NCBI GenBank assembly: GCA_902802515.1
Contig: CADCMM010000004.1
Span: forward strand, 1 to 64,000
Length of the DNA stretch: 64,000 nucleotides
Direction of reading: 5' to 3'
Source: an uncultured Lachnospiraceae bacterium
GTDB lineage: Bacteria > Bacillota > Clostridia > Lachnospirales > Lachnospiraceae
The notes under the pieces are model-generated. The model had not been told where the DNA came from. It saw only the letters and a list, made by a program, of their open reading frames with translations, and ran no database searches. This document shows, piece by piece, positions 51,389-59,722 of the stretch; within the stretch, counting starts at the first letter, position 1; every line of letters begins with the position of its first letter. Position numbers and translations under genes: made by a program.

Positions 51389-52513
51389 TCATATAGCGTT
51401 CGCCATCCTTCCATGCCTGTATATGATCATGGATAGGGCAAATACATAGAGTACGCTGATTGCAATGTTTAATATCATCCTTGTTCTGAATATCATCATC
51501 AGCGCAAGGAAGCTGATACCAAAGATGAGAAGGAACAGGAAAAATCTGACGTTAAACATACATTTCTTCTTAGCATATATCCCCGTCAAAAACAGGAAAA
51601 CAAAATACAGGATGAAAGAGCAGGTTATAAAGAGCGTCTTTGGAAGCAGCGCCACCTCTTCCTCCCGCATAAATTCCAGGGCAACCGAGATATTGTTCAG
51701 GGCGAAAACAAGAAATACATGGATCATCATATAGCCCGTTCCGTTTGTAGTCAGCTCCCTGTCAATGATGCGGTTATAAAAAATCTCATAGCCAAGGAAC
51801 AGTCCTACAACAATCAAAAATGCCATCCCTGAGAAATACAATGACCTTGCAGTAATAACCCCGTCAAAATATCCGGTAATGGAGATGATCATCTCGCCAA
51901 ATGTAAATACCACATACAGCATTGCCCGTTCGCTTAAATGCCCGAAATCTACTGGCACCATAGCATTTATCTTTCCGGATAATGCTGTCGCGATCATTCC
52001 AAACAAAATCGGAACATAAGCAATCGATATCCCCGCAAAATGATAAACAAGCATATGCACAGATACAAGAACTGCTTCGCCAAGAATGATCTGTGCTTTG
52101 CGCTTTAGCTGTTCAAGCACCCACGGTGCGTTCTTATGATTTCTCATTTCTATCAAGTGCTGCGCACCAATATTTACCAGGATCAAAAACCACGCAACGC
52201 AGAACTGATAAAAGGAAGCCTGCCACCCGGTGCTGATCCCATCGGCCATATGGTAAAGCAGGTACATATTGATGAACAGGAAAACATGATCCCTTACGCC
52301 GTTTCTGCCATACAGATTGATATAAAATGTCGAGAAATTCCAAATCTGTATTACCGCAAGCGTGCAGAGAACATAAGCCAGGAACACCTCCGCTGGTACA
52401 AATCCATCCTCAATATAATGCAGGAGCGAATTGTTCCTGCCAATCAGATATACAAAAATCAGATCGTATATCAGTTCCAGATATTCAACCTTTTTCTCTT
52501 GAACTTCAAGCAT
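51389..52513 (-). CDS. Low temperature requirement protein A (LtrA) family membrane protein
   Basis: 374 aa, about ten helices. The family opening VEYLELIYDLIFVYLIGR and the later block DFGHLSERAMLYVVFTFGEM (with the HxxER and FGE motifs) identify LtrA. The biochemical role is not known. It lies 60 bases upstream of the zinc-ribbon membrane gene on the same strand. Confidence 0.85.
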   Translation of the reverse strand: MLEVQEKKVEYLELIYDLIFVYLIGRNNSLLHYIEDGFVPAEVFLAYVLCTLAVIQIWNFSTFYINLYGRNGVRDHVFLFINMYLLYHMADGISTGWQASFYQFCVAWFLILVNIGAQHLIEMRNHKNAPWVLEQLKRKAQIILGEAVLVSVHMLVYHFAGISIAYVPILFGMIATALSGKINAMVPVDFGHLSERAMLYVVFTFGEMIISITGYFDGVITARSLYFSGMAFLIVVGLFLGYEIFYNRIIDRELTTNGTGYMMIHVFLVFALNNISVALEFMREEEVALLPKTLFITCSFILYFVFLFLTGIYAKKKCMFNVRFFLFLLIFGISFLALMMIFRTRMILNIAISVLYVFALSMIIYRHGRMANAI

Positions 52514-52527
52514 ATAATTTCCCTTTC

Positions 52528-52653
52528 TTATTCAGTATCTTCCGTCTTCACATAGCGCAGCTCTATATCATACCCCAGTGCTTCAAGCACATCATTCACC
52601 GCACAGCAATAATCAATCGCCAATTGTCTGTTTAATACCTTGTTCAATTCCAT
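52528..52653 (-). CDS. Small chimeric ORF, 41 aa
   Basis: ATG with AGAAGAGA just upstream. It encodes MELNKVLNRQLAIDYCC, followed by a tail EALGYDIELRYVKTED that matches the C-terminus of the XRE protein encoded at 58234-58446. The two parts look like pieces of different genes joined by a deletion. It may be a relic rather than a working peptide. Confidence 0.4.
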   Translation of the reverse strand: MELNKVLNRQLAIDYCCAVNDVLEALGYDIELRYVKTEDTE

Positions 52654-52673
52654 TCTCTTCTACAAATTGAAAT

Positions 52674-52988
52674 TTACCGATTGTATTTTGCACCTGCAAT
52701 AATCAGCATGGTTAATCCAGTGGCAAAGCATACAGCAAAGCTGAGAAAACTGTATGCAGAATCTGTAATGCCAAGTATTGCCGCTGTTATCAATAACCCG
52801 ATGCCGATAACGGTAAGACCGATGCCTGCCAGTTTGCAGAAAGCAGTTTTATTTTCCGCAGAAACCTTGTCAATATGATAATCGTGCATCAAGGAAATCA
52901 TTTCCTTTTTCCATATGAGCCAGCCAAAAACAGTAATGAAGACTCCAACCCCTCCGGTTACTAGAACTCCAATTATTCTGTCAACCAT
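52674..52988 (-). CDS. DUF3784-like small membrane protein
   Basis: 104 aa with three hydrophobic segments: one near the N-terminus (GVGVFITVFGWLIW), then AGIGLTVIGIGLLITAAILG and FAVCFATGLTMLIIAG. Between them a polar stretch IDKVSAENKTAFCKLAG matches the DK-x-G pattern of DUF3784 proteins. The ATG at 52988 has GAGGT seven bases upstream. Role unknown. Confidence 0.6.
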   Translation of the reverse strand: MVDRIIGVLVTGGVGVFITVFGWLIWKKEMISLMHDYHIDKVSAENKTAFCKLAGIGLTVIGIGLLITAAILGITDSAYSFLSFAVCFATGLTMLIIAGAKYNR

Positions 52989-53016
52989 ATTGAATACCTC
53001 ACTTGCAAATCCTGAT

Positions 53017-53238
53017 CTATGTATCAATCCTGTCGATTTCCGTCAATGCCTTATTCCTGTATGCAACGTCGTCTCTCACTATTGTATCGTTCTGGACGGC
53101 AAGCATGGCGGTTCCTGCCGCAGGCAGATTCACAGCCGCGATACTAAATGTTCCAGGCCAAAAATAGATTGGCACAAACGAAAAATAGTAAGCGTTCACG
53201 ATGGGGATGATTGCCCATAGAACCGCAAGACGGTATGG
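53017..53238 (-). pseudogene. Membrane-protein C-terminal remnant
   Basis: Open frame without a clear start in the 52989-53377 gap. It reads RLAVLWAIIPIVNAYYF, then PIYFWPGTFSIAAVNLPAAG, and ends ALTEIDRIDT. Two hydrophobic stretches suggest the end of a membrane protein. I do not recognise it. The rest of the gap holds only the small dyad near 53340. Confidence 0.3.
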
Positions 53239-53331
53239 CTATAATTCTCCCTAATTCCCATGAAATATCACAATTCAGATTAACTGTATGCTGTGATCAT
53301 TGGTGTCATATTTTAACAGTACCCCAATTTT

Positions 53332-53348
53332 GAACCCACCCTGGGTTC
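53332..53348 (-). terminator. Short dyad after the transglutaminase gene
   Basis: GAACCCA/TGGGTTC with a three-base loop, followed on the minus strand by AAAATTGGGG. Position fits a terminator but the T run is missing. Confidence 0.35.
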
Positions 53349-53377
53349 ATGAGAGAGTTTTTTCCTGATTACACTGT

Positions 53378-54277
53378 TTATTCTAAAGGCGAGGATTCTA
53401 TTGATTCTTCAGAAATGAGAATCAACGGTGCACTTTCATTTAAAGTACAGGCTTCAGGCAATAAAATGTAAAAGTTTTCGGTTTCTCCCACGGAATAATC
53501 TGTACAATAATACATATAGACCATATTCTTAGCAATGTACAAAAAGTTTTCATAATTTTTCCGAAGAGAACCTTGTAAGTCTTTTAAACTATCACCCGGT
53601 GTGACCGGCGTACAAAACTCCTGATTTCCAATATGCTCCCTAATTTCCAAAACAGACAGAGGTTTACCCTTTTCATCCACCCAATAATAATTATTCGTCA
53701 TATCCAGCATAACCCATTGATTTAGCGTAGTATCCCATACTTCATTTACAACATGGCAATCTGAATCATATTCTGAGTTCGGATTAATCCATACCTTTCG
53801 TGAATACAATCCCAATGCGAGACACATCTCATTCAAAATCTGGGCCTTGGCACGGCAGTTGATTCCATGCGATTTATAATCCAAACTGTACTCCAACAAT
53901 TCAAGAGCATTCTGATCAATGTGATTATCATAATCAGATTGATGTGTCAACCTGCCGGCAAATTCATTCATCAACGCTTTCGCTTTATCAAACTCGGTTC
54001 CGCTCTCTGCAATATTTTCAATATCATATTGAGCAAGGATATCGGGATATTCTGTATTATCAAAATCATAAGTGATTTTGTAATTCTCTCCGTCTTGAAA
54101 TTCCCATAACCTTCTAATGATTCCTGCCTCCATATTATAGATTTCCTGCGGTTCCTGAAGATACGACGTATATATTATCCAATTTCCATAGCCGGATAGA
54201 ATATATGCCAGAACCCCTGCGGATAGCAGAAAAAGGGCAAGCAATGTCAAGAATATGAATTTCATCTTTTTGCTCAT
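53378..54277 (-). CDS. Transglutaminase-like (papain-fold) exported protein
   Basis: 299 aa. An N-terminal membrane anchor (FIFLTLLALFLLSAGVLAYI) puts the rest outside the cell. The catalytic triad of the transglutaminase-like fold can be placed at Cys in GINCRAKAQILNEMCLALGL, His in DSDCHVVNEVWD and Asp in WVMLDMTNNYYW. Such domains often act as cysteine proteases or amidases. AGGAG ribosome site. Single gene between relics. Confidence 0.82.
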   Translation of the reverse strand: MSKKMKFIFLTLLALFLLSAGVLAYILSGYGNWIIYTSYLQEPQEIYNMEAGIIRRLWEFQDGENYKITYDFDNTEYPDILAQYDIENIAESGTEFDKAKALMNEFAGRLTHQSDYDNHIDQNALELLEYSLDYKSHGINCRAKAQILNEMCLALGLYSRKVWINPNSEYDSDCHVVNEVWDTTLNQWVMLDMTNNYYWVDEKGKPLSVLEIREHIGNQEFCTPVTPGDSLKDLQGSLRKNYENFLYIAKNMVYMYYCTDYSVGETENFYILLPEACTLNESAPLILISEESIESSPLE

Positions 54278-54290
54278 GTTAATCTCCTGC

Positions 54291-54367
54291 TTAATTCCTA
54301 TCTGCCGCCCAATCTTCCTTCGTCATCAGGTTCACATGCCCCGTCCTCTTTTCATGTATCAGCGGAG
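54291..54367 (-). pseudogene. C-terminal relic of a DUF4440/SnoaL-like gene
   Basis: In the frame overlapping the end of the truncated GNAT ORF the sequence reads HEKRTGHVNLMTKEDW and stops at TAA. The HVNLMTKE block recurs at 62843-63006 in a longer DUF4440 relic. No start codon or upstream domain is present. Confidence 0.45.
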
Positions 54368-54532
54368 CATCCCCTTTGCCGCCTCCGGCATAATACCCCT
54401 GGTCTCGCCAATGCTCTGGTGCGGCGGCCAGCCCGCAATCGGACCCACATCGGGATCTTTGGCATATTTGTATAAATCCTCTGCATCGCTGTCCTCCCAG
54501 CGGCGCAGGATCAGACGTTCTGTTTCAAGCAT
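54359..54532 (-). pseudogene. Truncated RimJ/RimL-type GNAT acetyltransferase, 57 aa
   Basis: [20 protein letters not shown], then [17 protein letters not shown], is the unmistakable N-terminus of a RimJ/RimL-like GNAT of normal length about 170. It ends prematurely after the residues AAKGMLR. Its ATG overlaps the TGA of the carbon-nitrogen hydrolase gene (ATGCTTGA), so it was the last gene of that operon. The acetyl-CoA site is lost. Confidence 0.7.
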
Positions 54533-55376
54533 TCTCCTTCTCCTCCACTATCAGTATTCTATAAGTATCCGGATGACGGTATTTACTCCCCATAACCTCA
54601 TGCTCCCTGTAATCCCGAAGCATATCCATATCAATCTCCGCAAGATAAATCCCTTCCTCTTCCGGGGCTTCAAGGATACACATATCTCGCACCCCCGGTT
54701 CATCCTCCAGCCATGCGACGCCATCAAACACAGTAGAACGACCGTTGCAGTCCGGCTGCCCTTTCGGATAGTTGCAGGTAGCTATGGCAACTTTGTTCTC
54801 ATACGCTCTTGTCCGCAGAGCCGCAAGCCTGTTGATCTCCATCGGGCAGGCATTAGGAGCAAGTATAACCTCCGCGCCCTTTAACATCAGAATCCTCGCG
54901 CTCTCCGGAAACTCCCTGTCGAAGCAAATCATAGAGCCGATCTTAACAGTTCCCCTTCCAATATCCAGATCCGTCACATAAAAACAATCACCGGATGAAA
55001 GAACTTTTTCATCTGCGAAGGCACATATATGAACTTTTGAATAATGAAGTCTCAGTTCTCCACTCCGATCAAACAAGATTATCGAATTAAGAGGCTTCGG
55101 CTCATTCTGCTCCAGAAAAGTGATACCTATTGCCATCTGCAGCTCTTTCGCAAGTGTACTGAACGAGCAGACAAATTCACTATCCGCCGCAATAGCCAGT
55201 TCATCCACCGCGCCTTCCTCCTGCGGCAGGAAATAACCATCACTCCACATTTCCGGGAACAAAGCGATATCCGCCCCCATTTCCTTTGCTTTTAGACAGG
55301 CGTCTTTTCCTTTGATAAGTTGTTCATTAAGGTTTCCACCTGGCAGCAATTGAAGCAATGCTATTCTCAAATTCAT
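54525..55376 (-). CDS. Carbon-nitrogen hydrolase (nitrilase superfamily)
   Basis: 283 aa. The Glu-Lys-Cys triad is at Glu in [11 protein letters not shown], Lys in [10 protein letters not shown] and Cys in [15 protein letters not shown]. The family hydrolyses amides or nitriles, and substrate is not evident. The start codon overlaps the stop of the preceding frameshifted gene by four bases (ATGA). A truncated GNAT gene follows in the same way. Confidence 0.9.
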   Translation of the reverse strand: MNLRIALLQLLPGGNLNEQLIKGKDACLKAKEMGADIALFPEMWSDGYFLPQEEGAVDELAIAADSEFVCSFSTLAKELQMAIGITFLEQNEPKPLNSIILFDRSGELRLHYSKVHICAFADEKVLSSGDCFYVTDLDIGRGTVKIGSMICFDREFPESARILMLKGAEVILAPNACPMEINRLAALRTRAYENKVAIATCNYPKGQPDCNGRSTVFDGVAWLEDEPGVRDMCILEAPEEEGIYLAEIDMDMLRDYREHEVMGSKYRHPDTYRILIVEEKENA

Positions 55377-56163
55377 ATGTAAAGTTCCCCCATAAAGTAC
55401 TGTTCCTGAAACTCGATGGAACTCAGAATCTCATCCTTGTCAGGCGATGCACCATCTACGCTGACAATCCATTTATCCTCGCAGTCATTCAGCCTGTGCC
55501 AAACCGCAATACCTTACCAGTAAAAGACTTGATTGGCTCTGAAACACCGAAGACATAGACATCCTGCTCCGCGCCATCTCCGGCAAAAATACCGTCCACA
55601 TAGCCATAGTTAATCGGATAAATCATATCCGGATGCCTCGGATGGGTGCCGCCGAGGGGACGGTCAATGGTACCGCTGACAGTTTGACCGAGAATGTTGC
55701 TGAAGTCTTTCCTTGCGATATCCATTCGGTACACCCGACTGTCCTCACCGTTCATATCCTTCATCATTTTCCAGAAGGAATACCCATACTTCTCATACAG
55801 GCCTGTCTTGCCCTTGGAAATGTAAATATGCTCATATCCGTCAGCCTTCGCCAGAGCATAGGCTCGCTCCAGCAATTTCCCCATGCGACTTTTCCCCCGA
55901 TATTCCGGAAAGGTGTAAACAAATCCTACCCAAGGAGTCAATGATGGTTCACGGATATCATCCTGCTCTGCATAGGTGCAGAAAGACATCAATGCATCTC
56001 CGTCTATGAGCAGGAGTACCCTGGCGCTTTCTCCGCAAAGCTCCTTCAATCGGTTATCTCGGAGCAATTCGTATAAAAACTGCCCTGCGCCCCAATCGGA
56101 TCGTTTTATTTCGTTCAGCCGGTGTTCTTGATTATCACAGGCGAAATAATCTATTATTTTCAT
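55373..56163 (-). pseudogene. GNAT acetyltransferase fused to a pyrophosphatase-like domain, frameshifted
   Basis: The first frame (56163 to about 55510) has a GNAT domain with acetyl-CoA motif PEYRGKSRMGKLLERAYALA and then DRPLGGTHPRHPDMIYPINY, GYVDGIFAGDGAEQDVYVFG, which resembles a short family I inorganic pyrophosphatase. That frame ends in the residues KVLRFGTG and TGA. Adding one base after GTA restores VIAVWHRLNDCEDKWIVSVD up to [14 protein letters not shown], the expected end of that domain, stopping at 55373. So one base is missing near 55510. The domain pairing is unusual. The start overlaps the stop of the gene before it (ATGA). Confidence 0.7.
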
Positions 56164-56717
56164 TTCTCCATTCCAATCCACTGTATAAAGGCTGTCTTGT
56201 CACTACTGTTATATCCTGCTTTTTCATAGAATCGAAGCGTCTCCGATTTCTTTGAGCCGGTCATAAGCATCATCTTATAGCAATTTTCTTTCTCAGCTAT
56301 CTGCTTCGCAAAATCAAGGCACTCTCCGGCATATCCTCTTCCTCGGTAATCCTCACGCGTCACAACATTTTCGATGAAAGCATACGGACGTCTCGTGTCA
56401 GATTCGGAATAATAACGCAGACACACAAAGTTTAAGAGAGCTTTCCCGTATCCCTTATGCTGATATTCCGGCAACACGAATAACCTATAGATGTTGCCAT
56501 TGGAGACAGTCACTGTTCCCACGGCAGTACACTCGGCCTCAAGGATATATACGTTTTCTTCAGAAATATCCGACAGTATATGCTCATCAGAATGGTGTGC
56601 CAGAAAGAAATCCACCGCACCAGCCGGATAATACTTTGGATATATCGCTTTTATCGTTGTCTGGGTGATTTCTTTGATCACATCCAGATCACCCGCCTGA
56701 GCTTTAACTATTTCCAT
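56160..56717 (-). CDS. Chimeric GNAT acetyltransferase with two acetyl-CoA motifs
   Basis: 185 aa. The first part (to about residue 100) is a GNAT through motif A, IYRLFVLPEYQHKGYGKALL. A second motif A follows soon after, IENVVTREDYRGRGYAGECL, then the complete second half LMTGSKKSETLRFYEKAGYN. A normal GNAT has one motif A, so this looks like the front of one gene joined to the back of another. Reading frame is open and the ribosome site is weak. It overlaps both neighbours, so it is still in a working operon. Confidence 0.75.
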   Translation of the reverse strand: MEIVKAQAGDLDVIKEITQTTIKAIYPKYYPAGAVDFFLAHHSDEHILSDISEENVYILEAECTAVGTVTVSNGNIYRLFVLPEYQHKGYGKALLNFVCLRYYSESDTRRPYAFIENVVTREDYRGRGYAGECLDFAKQIAEKENCYKMMLMTGSKKSETLRFYEKAGYNSSDKTAFIQWIGMEK

Positions 56718-57192
56718 TGGTATCTCCTATCTCACACACCATAATATAATCTTCGTCATTTTCATCAACAGTCTTGAAACCAACCTTCTCATACATCCGG
56801 ACTGCGTAATTTGCCTTTTGTACAGCCAATGACGCTTTCTTATACCCCTGCGACCGCAGAAGCTCCAGCATCTCATTCATAAGCCTCGTGCCGATACCCT
56901 GACCTCTGTACTCCTTATACAGCGATATGGCGAAAGACGGAGTTTCGTCATCCACATGACCGTAGTCGTTCATGATCCTCGTCCAAACTGTTCCGACCAC
57001 ACGGCCATCGTCTTCTGCCACAATACAGTTATCCGCTCTGCTGCTTCCAAAGTCCTCATAATACAGCTTCAGCTCCGACTGTTCGATGATCTCTCTGGGA
57101 GGCGGCTTCACGCCCTCCGGAATGAATATCGCCTCATACAGAAAATCCTTGAGCAGGTCAGTCTCATCCTCTCTTAGGTTTCTCAAATTCAT
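56704..57192 (-). CDS. GNAT-family N-acetyltransferase
   Basis: 162 aa single GNAT domain. Acetyl-CoA motif A is FAISLYKEYRGQGIGTRLMN, and motif B includes ASLAVQKANYAVRMYEKVGF. N-terminus is LREDETDLLKDFLYEAIF. First gene of a tight run of acetyltransferase-type genes leading to the nitrilase. Substrate unknown. It overlaps the next gene by 14 bases. Confidence 0.88.
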   Translation of the reverse strand: MNLRNLREDETDLLKDFLYEAIFIPEGVKPPPREIIEQSELKLYYEDFGSSRADNCIVAEDDGRVVGTVWTRIMNDYGHVDDETPSFAISLYKEYRGQGIGTRLMNEMLELLRSQGYKKASLAVQKANYAVRMYEKVGFKTVDENDEDYIMVCEIGDTNGNS

Positions 57193-57195
57193 TTA

Positions 57196-57302
57196 TCAGG
57201 AATCCTCCCGTTTCACATAGTGAAGCTCTATGTCATACCCCAGAGCCTCCATCATCTTCATAGGTTTGATACAATGTAACGATGCAACCCCTTTTCGGCT
57301 TA
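57196..57302 (-). pseudogene. Relic of an XRE-type gene tail
   Basis: Open frame without a proper start ending IKPMKMMEALGYDIELHYVK, then REDS and TGA. The tail matches the ends of the ORFs at 52528 and 58234. The remaining bases to 57367 hold no recognisable feature. Confidence 0.4.
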
Positions 57303-57367
57303 GGGGGGTTCACCTGATAACGATTGCGTCAAAGACTGCATTTTTGGTCTGTGATGCCATCATCCCT

Positions 57368-58231
57368 TCAATCCCCCTCTTCTTTGCTCTTATCTTCAAT
57401 TGCTGGCAGCTTCTCTAACGACAACTCTGATATCGTCTTCATCTGCTTTACTGCCATTCCCCTCAGAAGCTGAAGTCTTTCCGACATAATTTTCCCCTGT
57501 TCTATCAGTGCGGCATTGTAGCTTTCCAAATTTGACAGAACGAGGAGTTGTTGAAGCGAAGCGTAATCCCGTATATTTCCCTTCTTATCAGGATTATCAT
57601 CTCTCCATTTCTTTGCTGTCATACCGAATAATGCCACATTGAGAAGATCCGCCTCATTGGCATACTTATATGTAATCTGCTCTGGTGTCAATTCAGGCGG
57701 GATAAGGTATTCCCTCACCGCATCCGTATGAATGCGATAGTTGATCTTCGAGATTTCTCTATGCAAATTCCAACCAAGGGAGAGGCGGCTGTTTTCATCT
57801 ACCTTCAGACGCTGATAATCCTTGATGATATACAATTTGAATTCCGGTGAAATCCAAGAAGCAAATTCAAACGCAATATCAGAATGCGCAAAAGTACCGC
57901 CGTATCTGCCGGATTTGGAAACAATGCCGATGGCATTTGTTGCTTCAATCCATTTCTTCGGAGACATGGTAAAGGCATTGGAACCAGCCTGATTTCTAAA
58001 CCCCTCGAATTCGAGGGGGTTAAAACCCTGATTATGCAGCCCCTCCCAAAGTCCGAGAAATTCTATCACATCTCTTTTTCTCATCCAGTTTTGAATCACA
58101 GCGGTCGGATCATCACTCTTATACCTGGCAATATCCGTCAGAGATATGAATTCATTCTGAAAGTCCGCTGTGTATATGCCTATGTCCAAGCCCTTGGCGT
58201 GGATCGTTTCCTTTACGATTTTCCCAGCCAT
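57368..58231 (-). CDS. KilA-N domain protein
   Basis: 287 aa, soluble. The N-terminal KilA-N-type DNA-binding domain covers about residues 10-120 (NEFISLTDIARYKSDDPTAV, IQNWMRKRDVIEFLGLWE, FTMSPKKWIEATNAIGI, FASWISPEFKLYIIKDYQ). The C-terminal region (YKYANEADLLNVALFGMTAK) is often found with such proteins. KilA-N proteins are known from phages and from chromosomal pairs with XRE regulators. It begins two bases after the XRE gene, with GGAG upstream. An antirepressor or toxin-like role is possible but unproven. Confidence 0.85.
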   Translation of the reverse strand: MAGKIVKETIHAKGLDIGIYTADFQNEFISLTDIARYKSDDPTAVIQNWMRKRDVIEFLGLWEGLHNQGFNPLEFEGFRNQAGSNAFTMSPKKWIEATNAIGIVSKSGRYGGTFAHSDIAFEFASWISPEFKLYIIKDYQRLKVDENSRLSLGWNLHREISKINYRIHTDAVREYLIPPELTPEQITYKYANEADLLNVALFGMTAKKWRDDNPDKKGNIRDYASLQQLLVLSNLESYNAALIEQGKIMSERLQLLRGMAVKQMKTISELSLEKLPAIEDKSKEEGD

Positions 58232-58233
58232 GA

Positions 58234-58446
58234 TTATTCTCCATTTCTCACATAGTGAAGCTCTATGTCATAACCCAAGGATTCATAGAGTTCTATAAAA
58301 ACCTTGTTCACAAGCTTATCCGGATTATTGATCAGCCTGCTCACATAAGATGCCGATGTTCCGGCCTTGTCGGCAAGTTCAGCCTGAGTCGTTCCTTCTT
58401 CAAGACACTTTATCTTCAAATCAACCGCAAGATTATTCTTTATCAT
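58234..58446 (-). CDS. Small XRE-family helix-turn-helix protein
   Basis: 70 aa. A Cro/C1-type helix-turn-helix is seen at TQAELADKAGTSASYVSRLI, and the end is ESLGYDIELHYVRNGE. The ATG at 58446 has GGAG five bases upstream and is preferred over one at 58467. It is the first gene of a two-gene unit with the KilA-N protein, the layout of many regulator or antitoxin pairs. Confidence 0.82.
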   Translation of the reverse strand: MIKNNLAVDLKIKCLEEGTTQAELADKAGTSASYVSRLINNPDKLVNKVFIELYESLGYDIELHYVRNGE

Positions 58447-58549
58447 ATCAGCTCCATGATTAAATATCATTGAACAATTAGGACAATTTCATTGTATTAA
58501 TAATTCCTCTACTTGTAAAGGATCATGTTAAGAACGCTCACAAACGTAA

Positions 58550-58587
58550 AAGAGCACCCGGACTGTAAAGCCTGGATGCTTTTATAT
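58550..58587 (-). terminator. Terminator downstream of the DUF4097 relic
   Basis: AAAAGCATCCAGGC/GTCCGGGTGCTCTTTT, a stem of about 11 pairs with a six-base loop and T-rich flanks. It ends the leftward WYL-YjbR-GyrI transcript. Confidence 0.7.
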
Positions 58588-58614
58588 TGCCATACAATGC
58601 GAATCTTCAAATCT

Positions 58615-58876
58615 TCATTCTATTGTTATTCTGATGTTTCCGGTGTCGGTAGTGATCTCACATCGCCCTCCAGTGATACTCTTTGGAACATCAACACTGC
58701 CTGTGTCCGTTTCTATGATAAACACTTTGTCCGTAAGCAGTGTTCCTGTTACAGATCCCGTGTCCGTATTAACATATATCGTCTCTGCATCACAATGGTT
58801 AAACTCCATGTTTCCGGTATCTCTTTCAATGTTAAACTCACCGGAGGCAATAACATTTGGTGGAGCCGTCTTTTCT
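58615..58876 (-). pseudogene. DUF4097-type beta-repeat protein, C-terminal fragment
   Basis: Reads FNIERDTGNMEFNHCDAETI, then VNTDTGSVTGTLLTDKVF and ETDTGSVDVPKSITGG, a ladder of 'DTGxV' strands as in DUF4097/DUF4098 proteins. The normal membrane anchor and N-terminal half are missing. The frame enters directly from the end of the GyrI-like gene. An internal ATG gives only 64 residues. Confidence 0.6.
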
Positions 58877-58882
58877 GATAAT

Positions 58883-59515
58883 CTATTTTTTCTTGATTGG
58901 ATGCCGTATCACTGTCTTCAGTTTCTCAGGCGCAACCTTTCGTGCATCGCTCAAATAAATCTCGTGGTGGAGTCTTTGATCTGTAATATCCAACACATAA
59001 CCACGCTCTTCCATAAATCGATGCATTGACTCTACAGTCGCGGGCTCATCGTCATATGCCCCTATATGCATGCACTGTACGCACAATCCTTCATCATAAG
59101 TAAAGAATTCCACCTTGGAAAAATTCTGTTTCTTCTTTGCTGTAGCTTCTTTTACAGCCCAGTCAAAATCATACTTTGTTACAAAATCCGGCAATCTGAT
59201 GACGGAAATCCAGTTGAAGTTTTCCTTATGAGCATAATCTATACCGCTCACACCGTCTTGCCACCAAAAGCCTTCCAGTGGAGGAACCACATAATCAAAA
59301 TACCCGTCAATCTGATAATTGCTCTTTTTACTCATCTTAATTGTGAATGCGATGCCATAGAGAAGACGGATAGAGTCTTTATACAGCCCTCCCTCTTCAT
59401 TCGGATCCCCGCTGCCGCGCACCGCCAGATAATTCATCTTGGGAACCGACACGATTCCCGGTGTGTCCTTCGGCATATAAAACTCTCTGTACTCTTTTTT
59501 ATAGTCAAACGCCAT
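58883..59515 (-). CDS. GyrI-like small-molecule-binding domain protein
   Basis: 210 aa. The GyrI-like fold is indicated by YFDYVVPPLEGFWWQDG, FNWISVIRLPDFVTKYDFDW, VEFFTYDEGLCVQCMHIGAY and HHEIYLSDARKVAPEKLKTV. These stand-alone proteins of clostridia are often near WYL or MerR regulators and may bind or hydrolyse electrophilic compounds. The gene follows the DUF3795 ORF with the sequence TAAGATG. GGGAG ribosome site. Confidence 0.8.
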   Translation of the reverse strand: MAFDYKKEYREFYMPKDTPGIVSVPKMNYLAVRGSGDPNEEGGLYKDSIRLLYGIAFTIKMSKKSNYQIDGYFDYVVPPLEGFWWQDGVSGIDYAHKENFNWISVIRLPDFVTKYDFDWAVKEATAKKKQNFSKVEFFTYDEGLCVQCMHIGAYDDEPATVESMHRFMEERGYVLDITDQRLHHEIYLSDARKVAPEKLKTVIRHPIKKK

Positions 59516-59516
59516 C

Positions 59517-59711
59517 TTAATGTTCTCCCTTCAAGCGATTTACTCTCTCCTCTACCGTTTTCATAAATTCCTCTTCCGAAAGGCCCGGATCCCTCGTCCC
59601 TAAGATGAGATCGCACGGAAGATCTTCACATTCTCCGCAGGATTTAAAAGCATTCTTTATCCTGCAACAGTAGTAAATGGGACATTCTTTTCCCTCCGGT
59701 GCATGAAACAC
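59517..59711 (-). CDS. DUF3795-like Cys-rich protein, N-terminally truncated
   Basis: 64 aa with the family's C-terminal half: GKECPIYYCCRIKNAFKSCG, ECEDLPCDLILG. Whole DUF3795 proteins have a further Cys-rich segment first. Upstream in the same frame CNVACGK is still readable, but that codes across the end of the YjbR gene, so the front has been lost. A GTG at 59711 is the only possible start and lacks a good ribosome site. Confidence 0.5.
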   Translation of the reverse strand: MFHAPEGKECPIYYCCRIKNAFKSCGECEDLPCDLILGTRDPGLSEEEFMKTVEERVNRLKGEH

Positions 59712-59722
59712 CTTGCCGCAAG

